DNA of 37,184 nt. Source: Bacteroidaceae bacterium. Its GTDB lineage: Bacteria; Bacteroidota; Bacteroidia; Bacteroidales; Bacteroidaceae. Below, piece after piece: positions 16,404 through 25,000 of the stretch. A model generated the notes under the pieces. The model made no database searches. It saw only the letters and a list, made by a program, of their open reading frames with translations, and was not told where the DNA came from. Position numbers and translations under genes: made by a program. The DNA is taken from positions 1 through 37,184 of the forward strand of contig JAFXGV010000078.1 of assembly GCA_017536765.1 (NCBI GenBank). Direction: 5' to 3'. The number at the start of each line of letters is the position of its first letter. The first letter of the stretch is position 1.

Positions 16404-17450
16404 ATGTCTCATAAAACAATACACGTAACGGCATCGCGCAGTTACGATATATACATTGGCGACAACATACTCCCGCAGATAGGGGAGTTTATAGCGCCGT
16501 TAGTGGGGAGGTGCCGCGTGGCGCTCCTCACCGATAGTAATGTGGATGCCCTCTATGGCAACCGCATAATGGGTTATCTGCAGGCAGCGGGTTATGCCCC
16601 CTGCAAATATGTCATCCCTGCAGGCGAAGCCTCCAAGTGCGCCGAAAACCTGTTGGCCTTCCTCAGTTTCCTGGCCACGGAGCAGCTCACCCGCAGCGAT
16701 GCGGTGATAGCCTTTGGCGGCGGTGTGGTGGGCGACCTTGGCGGCCTCTCGGCATCGCTCTATTTGCGGGGTGTTAAGTATATACAGGTGCCCACCACCT
16801 TGTTGGCCGCCGTGGATAGCTCGGTAGGTGGTAAAACCGCCATAGATATCCCCGCAGGCAAAAACTTGGTAGGCAGTTTCTATCAGCCCTCGTTGGTCTG
16901 CTGCGATACCTCGCTTATGGACACCCTCCCCGCAAATATCTATCGCGACGGTTGTGCCGAGGTGGTTAAGTATGGTGTAATTCTCGACAAGAATTTATAT
17001 GACACCCTGCACACCGTGCCCTTTGAACGCGGCAGCGTGGTTGCCCGCTGCGTTGAAATCAAGCGCGATGTGGTGCAGCAGGACGAGTTCGACAACGGCC
17101 TTCGTGGCCTTTTGAACTTCGGTCACACATTCGGCCACGCCATAGAGAAACTGAGCGATTTTGCAGTGTCGCACGGCGAGGCGGTAGCCAAGGGTATGGT
17201 TATTGCAGCCAGGATAGCCCCCCTGTGTGGCTATAGCGACATTACCGATGAGCTTTCCGCCTTGTTGCAACGCTATGGTTTCGACCTTTCCTGCAACTAT
17301 TCGGCCGACGATATGTACGCCTCAATCCTTTCCGACAAAAAACGCCGTGGCGGCAATATATCCATTGTGCTGCCGCGCGAGGTGGGGCAGTGCGTGCTGC
17401 ACACGGTGGCTGTTGAGGAACTGAAAGAACTGTTGAACAAAGTAATATAA
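16404..17450 (+). CDS. aroB: 3-dehydroquinate synthase
   Basis: The 348-residue NAD- and metal-dependent enzyme turns DAHP into 3-dehydroquinate. GGGVVGDLGG (105-114), DSSVGGKTAID (138-148) and GHTFGHAIE (240-248) are clear. The metal ligands are Glu186, His241 and His257 by comparison with fungal and bacterial AroB. Length is normal for bacteria. The ATG is one base after the tyrA stop region, and aroA follows after 4 bp, so translational coupling along the operon is likely. Confidence 0.97.
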   Translation: MSHKTIHVTASRSYDIYIGDNILPQIGEFIAPLVGRCRVALLTDSNVDALYGNRIMGYLQAAGYAPCKYVIPAGEASKCAENLLAFLSFLATEQLTRSDAVIAFGGGVVGDLGGLSASLYLRGVKYIQVPTTLLAAVDSSVGGKTAIDIPAGKNLVGSFYQPSLVCCDTSLMDTLPANIYRDGCAEVVKYGVILDKNLYDTLHTVPFERGSVVARCVEIKRDVVQQDEFDNGLRGLLNFGHTFGHAIEKLSDFAVSHGEAVAKGMVIAARIAPLCGYSDITDELSALLQRYGFDLSCNYSADDMYASILSDKKRRGGNISIVLPREVGQCVLHTVAVEELKELLNKVI

Positions 17451-17454
17451 TAAT

Positions 17455-18717
17455 ATGGAGAAACGCGTAAACGGTATGTTGGATGGGGTGGTGGTGCTCC
17501 CGCCATCAAAATCGCAAGCTCATCGCCTGCTCATCTGTGCGGCGCTGGGCAGTTCACCCTGCACCCTTGCGTGTAGCAGCGTGAACGACGACATCCTGGC
17601 CACTATGCGCTCTCTCAATGCCCTCGGTGCCGATATAAAATATAACGACGGAGTCTTTACCGTGAACCCTGTGAGGTTGCAAAGGGGCGGCACGCTCGAC
17701 TGTGGCGAGAGCGGCTCCACGCTGCGTTTTCTTATGTCGGTGGCGGCAGCCCTTGGCGCCGATGCCACCTTTGTGGGCAGCGGCAAGCTGCCCACCCGCC
17801 CTATGAGCGACCTTTGCAATGTGCTTGCACAGCACGGCATATCCTTCAGCCGTCACACCGCAGGCCTCGAACTGCCTGTAACCTGCAACGGCACCTTGCA
17901 GGCCGGTAAATATTCGCTGCCCGGCAACATATCGTCGCAATATCTCACAGGCCTGCTGTTCGCCCTGCCTATGCTCGATGGCGACAGCGAAATAGAGATT
18001 ACAGGTGGCCTCACAAGTGCATCGTACATAGAAATGACCTTGGATGCGCTGCGCATAGCCGGTGTGACGGTCGATAGGCGTGGCGATAGCTATTATATAA
18101 AAGGAAATCAAAAATACAGCCTGCCAAGCAACCTTGTGGTAGAGGGCGATTGGTCCTCGGCAGCCTTCTGGGTAGTTGCAGGCGTTGTGGGCAAGCGCCC
18201 CATTGTGGTGCGTGGCGTGTCGCCCCACTCCTTGCAGGGCGACAGGCGCATCATAGACCATCTGCGTCTTATGGGTGCATATATTGATATCACCACCGAC
18301 GGCATAGTGGCAATGCCGTCACAGCTGTTCGGTACCGAGCTCGACTGCACCGACACCCCCGACCTCGTGCCCATTCTCTCCATCGCTGCTGCGGCCGCCA
18401 ATGGCACCACGTTGTTTACCAATGTGGGGCGTTTGCGCTTTAAGGAGTGCGACCGCTTAGAGGCTATGAAAAGCGTGCTTGCCACGGCCGGTATATCCTC
18501 CATTGTGGGCGAGGATACATTCACCGTCGTTGGCGGGCAGCCCGTTGCGCAATGCCCCGTCGATAGCTGTGGCGACCATCGCATAGCAATGTCGGCCGCC
18601 GTGCTTTCAACCATTTCGGCAGGCATAACCACCATTACGGGAGCCGAGTGTGTGGCAAAATCGTACCCCTCGTTCTTTGAGGATTTTGCAGCCCTCGGTG
18701 GCAATATAATGGAATAA
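17455..18717 (+). CDS. aroA: 5-enolpyruvylshikimate-3-phosphate synthase
   Basis: The 420-residue enzyme joins PEP and shikimate 3-phosphate. The N-terminal LPPSKSQAHR has Lys19-Ser20 and Arg24. Also present are CGESGSTLRFL in the PEP-binding loop, LPTRPM, the DLVPILSIAAA segment with the catalytic Asp, RFKECDRLEAM, and DHRIAMSAAVLS near the end. It shares the inside-out fold with MurA, encoded elsewhere in this window. The CGESGSTLRF loop differs from the class I (E. coli) LGNAGTAMR form and resembles those of Clostridia, which fits the operon's non-typical layout. The stop is 21 bp before pheA. Confidence 0.96.
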   Translation: MEKRVNGMLDGVVVLPPSKSQAHRLLICAALGSSPCTLACSSVNDDILATMRSLNALGADIKYNDGVFTVNPVRLQRGGTLDCGESGSTLRFLMSVAAALGADATFVGSGKLPTRPMSDLCNVLAQHGISFSRHTAGLELPVTCNGTLQAGKYSLPGNISSQYLTGLLFALPMLDGDSEIEITGGLTSASYIEMTLDALRIAGVTVDRRGDSYYIKGNQKYSLPSNLVVEGDWSSAAFWVVAGVVGKRPIVVRGVSPHSLQGDRRIIDHLRLMGAYIDITTDGIVAMPSQLFGTELDCTDTPDLVPILSIAAAAANGTTLFTNVGRLRFKECDRLEAMKSVLATAGISSIVGEDTFTVVGGQPVAQCPVDSCGDHRIAMSAAVLSTISAGITTITGAECVAKSYPSFFEDFAALGGNIME

Positions 18718-18738
18718 ACAATAAAAAACGTTACGAAT

Positions 18739-19881
18739 ATGGACTTAGAAGAACTACGCAAACAGATTGACGAAATCGACACCCAAATGTGCGACCTCTT
18801 TGCAAAACGTATGCAGGTGGTGAGCGAGGTTGGGCGCTACAAAAAGGAGAATAACCTACCCGTATATCACCCCTCGCGCGCACGCACCGTGCTGCACAAT
18901 GTGTCGCGCCGCTTGGGCCCCGAATTCGAAGGCTATGGCCGCACACTCTATCGCACCATATTTGACCTAAGCGAGTCGTACGAAACACGTATGCTTGCAC
19001 AGGGTTCCGAGTTTTACGACAAGATAAAGGAGATAACCTCGGTGCCTCCACAGCCCTTCCCCAAACGTGCTTCGGTAGCTTGTGCAGGCTGCGAGGGCTC
19101 ATATGCCCACTTGGCATCGGAGCGCCTTTTCGACCTCCCCGATATTATGTATTTGAACGGCTTCGAGGGCGTGTTCAAGGCTGTGTCTAACGGCTTGTGC
19201 GAGTATGGCGTGTTGCCCATTGAAAACTCGCTTGCCGGTTCGGTAAACGCCATCTACGACCTCTTGTCGGAATACAACGTGAGCATCGTGCGCGGTGTGC
19301 GCCTTAAGGTAGATCACGCGCTGCTTGGAGTTCCCGGTGCGAAACTCTCCGAGATACGCGAGATATATTCGCACCAGCAGGCCATAAGCCAGTGTTCGGA
19401 GTTCCTCTCAACCCTCAAGAATGTGCGTGTCATTGCAATGGAGAACACAGCCGAGGCTGCCCGTATGGTGGCACAGGCAGGCGACCGCACAAAGGCGTCA
19501 CTCTCCTCCCGTCTGTGTGCCGAGCTTTATCAGATGCAGGTGCTCAAATCATCGGCGCAGAACCGCGATAACAACTACACCCGTTTCATATGCATAGCCA
19601 AGGAGCCCAAAATATACTCGGGTGCCGACCGCACGAGTGTAATGATAAACATACCCAACCGCCCCGGTACACTGTTCCGCATATTGTCGCGTTTCAATGC
19701 CACAGGCGTTAACCTCGTAAAGCTCGAGAGCCGTCTTATCCCCGAGCGCGAGTTCGAGTATCGTTTCTATTTCGACATAGAAGCATCGGTCTATAGCACC
19801 GAATTCCTCTCGCTTATGTGCGAGTTGCACGACTGTGGTGAGCAATTCAAATACTTTGGTACTTACGCCGAAATAATTTAG
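18739..19881 (+). CDS. pheA: Bifunctional chorismate mutase / prephenate dehydratase (P-protein)
   Basis: The 380-residue protein has three domains. Residues 1-90 form an AroQ-type chorismate mutase (MDLEELRKQIDEID, KRMQVVSEVGRYKK). About 110-285 is prephenate dehydratase, with GCEGSYAHLA, PIENSLAGSV and the catalytic NNYTRF motif. About 295-380 is an ACT domain that normally senses phenylalanine. In E. coli the Phe-binding motifs are GALV and ESRP; here they read GTLF and ESRL, so sensitivity to Phe may differ. Together with tyrA it covers both branches from chorismate; the transaminase is not in the window. aroQ starts 2 bp later. Confidence 0.95.
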   Translation: MDLEELRKQIDEIDTQMCDLFAKRMQVVSEVGRYKKENNLPVYHPSRARTVLHNVSRRLGPEFEGYGRTLYRTIFDLSESYETRMLAQGSEFYDKIKEITSVPPQPFPKRASVACAGCEGSYAHLASERLFDLPDIMYLNGFEGVFKAVSNGLCEYGVLPIENSLAGSVNAIYDLLSEYNVSIVRGVRLKVDHALLGVPGAKLSEIREIYSHQQAISQCSEFLSTLKNVRVIAMENTAEAARMVAQAGDRTKASLSSRLCAELYQMQVLKSSAQNRDNNYTRFICIAKEPKIYSGADRTSVMINIPNRPGTLFRILSRFNATGVNLVKLESRLIPEREFEYRFYFDIEASVYSTEFLSLMCELHDCGEQFKYFGTYAEII

Positions 19882-19883
19882 CT

Positions 19884-20312
19884 ATGAAGGTGCTTGTAAT
19901 AAACGGCCCCAACCTCAACCTCTTAGGCCTGCGCGAGCCTGCTCTCTACGGCGCTCGCAATTTTGCCGCCCTGCAGGATTTTATTCGCTCGTCGGCTGCC
20001 GCAATAGGGGTTGATGTGGAACTTTTCCAGTCCAATCACGAGGGTGCTATAGTGGATGCCATCCAAGCCGCATACGGTGTGTTCGATGCCATCCTCATAA
20101 ACCCTGCGGCCTACACCCATACAAGTGTGGCTATTCTGGATGCTCTAAAAGCGGTGGCACTGCCCACGGTGGAGGTACACCTCACCGATATATCCACCCG
20201 CGAGGAGTTCCGCCGTTTCTCTTTCGTTTCGCTCTATGCGCAAAAGACCATTTGTGGCAAGGGTTTCGATGGTTACAAAGAGGGGCTCGAGTATCTTAAA
20301 TCGTTGCAGTAA
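19884..20312 (+). CDS. aroQ: Type II 3-dehydroquinate dehydratase
   Basis: The 142-residue dodecameric enzyme dehydrates 3-dehydroquinate to 3-dehydroshikimate. Typical features are INGPNLNLLGLREPALYG with Arg17 and catalytic Tyr22, SNHEGAIVDAIQ, AAYTHTSVAI with His79, and VEVHLTDIS with general-acid His99. It is the last gene of the operon, followed by a strong terminator. aroE, aroK and aroC, needed to reach chorismate, must lie elsewhere. Confidence 0.97.
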   Translation: MKVLVINGPNLNLLGLREPALYGARNFAALQDFIRSSAAAIGVDVELFQSNHEGAIVDAIQAAYGVFDAILINPAAYTHTSVAILDALKAVALPTVEVHLTDISTREEFRRFSFVSLYAQKTICGKGFDGYKEGLEYLKSLQ

Positions 20313-20325
20313 ACTATTATCATAC

Positions 20326-20376
20326 AAACCACCAAATAGCGCCTTTTTCAAGGGCGCTATTTGGTGGTTTGTTATT
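20326..20376 (+). terminator. Terminator of the aro operon
   Basis: An 18-bp perfect inverted repeat (20326-20343 with 20353-20370) with a 9-nt loop starts 13 bp after aroQ. The downstream side has a GTTATTTT tract rather than a pure T-run. The right arm also carries the -33 box of the next promoter. Confidence 0.85.
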
Positions 20377-20390
20377 TTAGGTTATCTTCG
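20360..20390 (+). promoter_or_regulatory. Possible promoter for nnr, overlapping the aro terminator
   Basis: TTTG (20360-20363), inside the right arm of the aro terminator, lies 19 bp before TATCTTCG (20383-20390). That octamer is a near match to TAnnTTTG and the same one is found before the minus-strand kinase operon at 28834-28841. Only 17 bp separate it from the ATG, so the leader would be very short. Confidence 0.5.
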
Positions 20391-20407
20391 CACAAAATAG
20401 TACAGTT

Positions 20408-21925
20408 ATGAAAATATTCCTCACGGCAGCAGTCAAACGCATAGATGCCTACACCATAGAGCACGAACCCATTCCCTCCGTAATGCTTATGGAGCGGGCA
20501 GCCGCGGCCCTCACACGCGCTATTCTCGCGCGCTATCCGCAGGGCCCTTTTGCCATCTTTGCAGGGCAAGGGAACAATGGCGGCGATGCGCTTGCCGTTG
20601 CCCGTATGCTTGCCGTCGGTGGTCATAAGGTGGATGTGTGGTTGGTGGCACCTGCCGAGCGCCTTTCGCCCGATTGTGCAACCAACCTGCACTCCTTGCA
20701 GGCAATGGCTGCGGGCGGCCTGTTTGCACTCACCTTGCATTTTGTGTGCGGCAGTTTCACTCCGCCGCAAATGGTGCCCGGCGCGGTTGTCATAGACGGC
20801 CTTTTCGGCAGCGGCCTCACCCGCCCTGTTGAGGGGCTTTATGCCACGGTTATAAAATACATAAACAGCCTGCCCTGCGATGTGGTGGCAATAGATATTC
20901 CCTCGGGGCTTATGGGCGAGGATAATAGCGGCAACAACTATTCAAATATTGTAAAGGCCACGGTTACATACACCTTGCAGTTTCCCAAACTATCTATGCT
21001 TTTTGCCGAGAATGCTCCCTATGTGGGGGTGTTCGAAACGCTCGACATTTCATTGAGCAAGGAGGCTATGGATAATGAACCCACCCCCTATTATATTACA
21101 ACCCTTGCAGATATAAAACCACTGTTGCCCCGCCGTGCAAAGCACGCCCACAAAGGCAATTTCGGCCGTGCCCTTCTTGTGGCAGGCAGTGAAGGTATGG
21201 CAGGGGCATCGGTGCTGGCTGCCCGTGCAGCGCTCCGTTCGGGTGTGGGCTTGCTCACGTTGTGCGTTCCGCATTGCAATAACGAAATAGTGCAGCGCAG
21301 TGTTCCCGAGGCTATGACCATCCCATCCTTTGGCAAACAATATATATCGGCACCACCCGCCACCGACAAATATACGGCAGTGGCTGTGGGGCCCGGCCTT
21401 GGGCAGGTGCCTGCTACAGAAGAAGCCTTGCTTGCGCTCATAGATGGTTGCCGCGTTCCAATGGTGGTGGATGCCGATGCGCTTAATATCCTGTCGCGCA
21501 ACAGGGAGTATCTTGCCCGCCTGCCGCAGGGCAGCATCATCACCCCGCACATAGGTGAGTTCACCCGTCTTGCAGGTGACTGCGGTAGCTCGTACGAACG
21601 GCTGCAACAGGCCGTGGAACTTGCCCGCAAAAACAATATATGCATAGTACTCAAGGGGGCATACACCGCGGTTGTCACCCCGCAGGGAACAGTCTCCTTT
21701 AACACCACGGGCAATGCCGGAATGGCCACAGGTGGCAGCGGCGACACCCTCACGGGTATTCTGCTCGCTCTTTTGGCACAAGGGATAGATGCACCCTCGG
21801 CTGCGCAACTTGGTGTTTACATACACGGCTTTGCAGGTGATATTGCTGCTGCCAAGGTGGGGGAAACAGCCTTGATAGCAAGCGATATAATAGATTCATT
21901 ACCCACTACGTGGAAATCTTGTTAA
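20408..21925 (+). CDS. nnr: Bifunctional NAD(P)HX epimerase / ADP-dependent NAD(P)HX dehydratase
   Basis: The 505-residue fusion repairs hydrated NADH/NADPH. The N-terminal epimerase (YjeF_N, about 1-215) has GQGNNGGDALAVAR at 53-66 and VAIDIPSGL. The C-terminal ribokinase-like dehydratase (about 235-500) begins HKGNFGRALLVAGS. It carries VGPGLG, VDADALN, TPHIGEF and the GGSGDTLTG motif with catalytic Asp446. Length is normal for the fused form. It stands alone, between the aro operon and the GH2 gene. nadD in the window makes the cofactor that this enzyme repairs, but they are in separate units. Confidence 0.96.
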   Translation: MKIFLTAAVKRIDAYTIEHEPIPSVMLMERAAAALTRAILARYPQGPFAIFAGQGNNGGDALAVARMLAVGGHKVDVWLVAPAERLSPDCATNLHSLQAMAAGGLFALTLHFVCGSFTPPQMVPGAVVIDGLFGSGLTRPVEGLYATVIKYINSLPCDVVAIDIPSGLMGEDNSGNNYSNIVKATVTYTLQFPKLSMLFAENAPYVGVFETLDISLSKEAMDNEPTPYYITTLADIKPLLPRRAKHAHKGNFGRALLVAGSEGMAGASVLAARAALRSGVGLLTLCVPHCNNEIVQRSVPEAMTIPSFGKQYISAPPATDKYTAVAVGPGLGQVPATEEALLALIDGCRVPMVVDADALNILSRNREYLARLPQGSIITPHIGEFTRLAGDCGSSYERLQQAVELARKNNICIVLKGAYTAVVTPQGTVSFNTTGNAGMATGGSGDTLTGILLALLAQGIDAPSAAQLGVYIHGFAGDIAAAKVGETALIASDIIDSLPTTWKSC

Positions 21926-21973
21926 AAATATAGAAAATTAACGGCTTTTTATATAGTTAATAAAATATTTATC

Positions 21974-21981
21974 TATATTTG
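21974..21981 (+). promoter_or_regulatory. Possible -7 box for the GH2 gene
   Basis: TATATTTG matches TAnnTTTG about 58 bp before the GH2 start. The nearest T-rich -33 candidate (TTTT at 21947-21950) is 23 bp upstream, wider than consensus. Only the -7 match is convincing. Confidence 0.45.
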
Positions 21982-22039
21982 TTTTATATAGCGAATCATA
22001 CGCAAATTATAAATCGAATAACAGATAAACCAACCAATT

Positions 22040-25000
22040 ATGAAAAGGCTGTTTTTTACATTACTTGCAGTTGTGGTTGCCATTGCAGCCACAGCGCAGA
22101 CAGTGGGCAGTATCTATCGCATAGTATCCTACACCACAGGCAAGGCCATTACAAACAATGGTAACCCTGCGGCCGATGCACCGGTAGTTATGGGTGAATA
22201 TGACCAGGCCGATGATAACCAACAATGGGCTATCATAAGCGATGGAGCCGGCGAGAACTGCGGTCTTATGAACGTGGCTTCGCGCCAGTGCATAGATATG
22301 GCACTTAGTGCCGAAAAAGCGGGCTGCCTGCTCCAGTGGAAACCAAATATGAACAACCAGAACCAGGTGTTCAAAATCCACTCCCCCGGTATCGCAGGCT
22401 CGGCAGTGCAGTTGCTTTGTGCTGCCGATCCCACACTTGCAGTCACCGAGTATGCCAACGGTGAGCTATGGATGCAGAATGAACTCACCAATACCAGCAC
22501 CTATTTTGTGTTGCAAGAGGTTGTGAGTGCCGAGGAGAATACAATACCCTTGCCATACCTCACATACACAATAGAGAGTGCTACCCACGGTGGCGTGCTC
22601 TCAAATGGCGGCAATATGGATAACGATGCCCTCATTGTCACCGAGCAGCTCAACGAGGATTCTTATGGCCAGATGTGGAAACTTGCCACACCTATGTACC
22701 AGGGTGGCAGCACAGCGTGGTATCAACTGTATAATGTAAACTGCGGCAAGTGCATCGATGCTGCGCTCGACAACAAACAGACACCATTGCAATGGACACG
22801 CGATGTAAATGAAACCACTCCCAACTGGAACCAGATGTTCGAGGTTGTCAAGGTTGCCGATGCCGCCTATCAGCTGAAGGTGGGCAAAAATGTGGGCTCT
22901 AAATGGAACCCTTCGTTCGAATACTATTATATGGCGGTTAATGCCGAGGGTGGTGTATATTTAACCACCGATGCTGCAAACACCGACACCCATTTCCGTT
23001 TCAAAATGGTGAACACGGCCAAGCTGCCGCAAGGCATCTATTGGCAGGATGAAACCGTCTTTGAGGAGAATAAGGAGCGCGGCCACGCCACATATATGCC
23101 CTACCGGTCCACAGAGGCTATGCGCGCCGACTCATACTACGCCACTCCCTGGGTAGCTCCCATTGGCAGCAGCCGTTGGATGAGCCTCAACGGCACTTGG
23201 AAACTGCAGTGGGCAGTTATAGAGGACGAATACAATATCCCCCATAACGGTTTTTATGCCGACGATGTCGATTGCTCTTCCTGGGACGATATCACTGTTC
23301 CCGGCTGCTTGGAGATGTATGGCTACGGCACTCCCTACTATATAAACGTGGATTATGCCTTTGCCGACAATCCCCCCTACATCACAATGCGCAGCGGCAT
23401 AGACAATAGCGTGGGTAGCTATCGTCGCAATTTCACCCTCCCCGCAGGCTGGGAGAACGAGCGCGTTCTGCTCCACTTCGACGGTATCTATTCTGCGGCC
23501 TATGTATGGGTGAATGGCCAATATGTAGGCTACACCGAGGGTGGCAATATGGATGCCGAGTTCGATGTAAGCAGCTATGTGAGAACAGGCGACAACAATA
23601 TCTCGGTACGTGTAATCCGCTGGACCGACGGCTCCTACCTCGAAGGCCAGGATATGTGGCATATGAGCGGCATACACCGCGATGTATATCTTATGGCAGT
23701 GCCCAAGGTGTTCGTTCGCGACCACTACATAAGCAGCGCCCTCAATGCCGATGCCACAGCCGGTAACCTCACCGTGCAGCTCGCGCTTGACAACCGCGAC
23801 GGCCTGGAGGTTGCAAAACAGTACGAAGCAAGGCTCATAGCCCCCGACGGCACACTAATGGGTACTCTCGACGGCACAGCATCGTTCCTTGCAAGCGAAA
23901 AGAGCAAAACCCTGTCGCTCACATTCGAGGGGCTCACCGGCCTTGCACCCTGGACAAGCGACTCACCCACACTATACACCGTGGAGGTGGTGCAGAAGGA
24001 TGCCGATGGCAATGAGGAGAGTGCCTTCTCCACAAAATACGGCTTCAGCAATTTCACCATAGCAAACGGCCAATTCCTTGTAAACGGCAAGCGTGTTCTT
24101 ATGAAGGGCGTGAATGCACAGGATACACACCCCATAACAGGCCGCACCGTGAGCACGGAAACTATGTGGAACGACCTTGTTATGATGAAGCAGGCCAATG
24201 TGAACACACTGCGTTCGAGCCACTATCCTCGCAGCCCCAAGATGAATGCTATGATGGACTATCTTGGCATCTACCATATGGATGAGGCCGACGTGGAGTT
24301 CCACAAGAACTGGACCGACGGTGGCCGCATACACACATCGCCCACCTGGCGAGCCCCCATTGTGGATAGAGTGGAGCGTATGGTATTGCGCGACCGCAAC
24401 CACTCGAGCATCATATCGTGGAGCCTCGGCAACGAGAGCGATGGTGGTGTGAACTTTAACTACGCATACAACGCAGCCCGTGCGCTCGACCCCCGTCCCA
24501 TTCACTACGAGGGTGCCACACGTGCAATGACATCGCCCACCGATATACACAGCGTTATGTACAACTCCGTTCCGCAGGTGCAGAACGAGGTGGATAGAAT
24601 GGGCAAGCCCTACTTTATGTGCGAGTATGCCCACGCAATGGGCCACTCGGTGGGTAACCTAAAAGAGTATTGGGAGGTTCTGGAGAACAGCACCAACGGT
24701 ATGGGTGGTTGCATCTGGGATTGGGTTGACCAAGCCATTGTGGATGCAGCCGACATACAAAACGGCACACTCACCGTGAACGGCTATAACAAATACCGCA
24801 ACGGTCACGACTATGGTGGCCCCCACCAGGGTAACTTTGTGAACAACGGTATCATCACTGCCGACCGCAAGCCCACAGGCAAGCTGGCCGAGGTAAAGCG
24901 CATATACCAATATGTAAAGTTCGGCAACCTCAAAAAGAGCATTCGCACAGTTGCCATCACCAATAAATACGAGAGCATAGACCTTGGCGGTATGTTGCTC

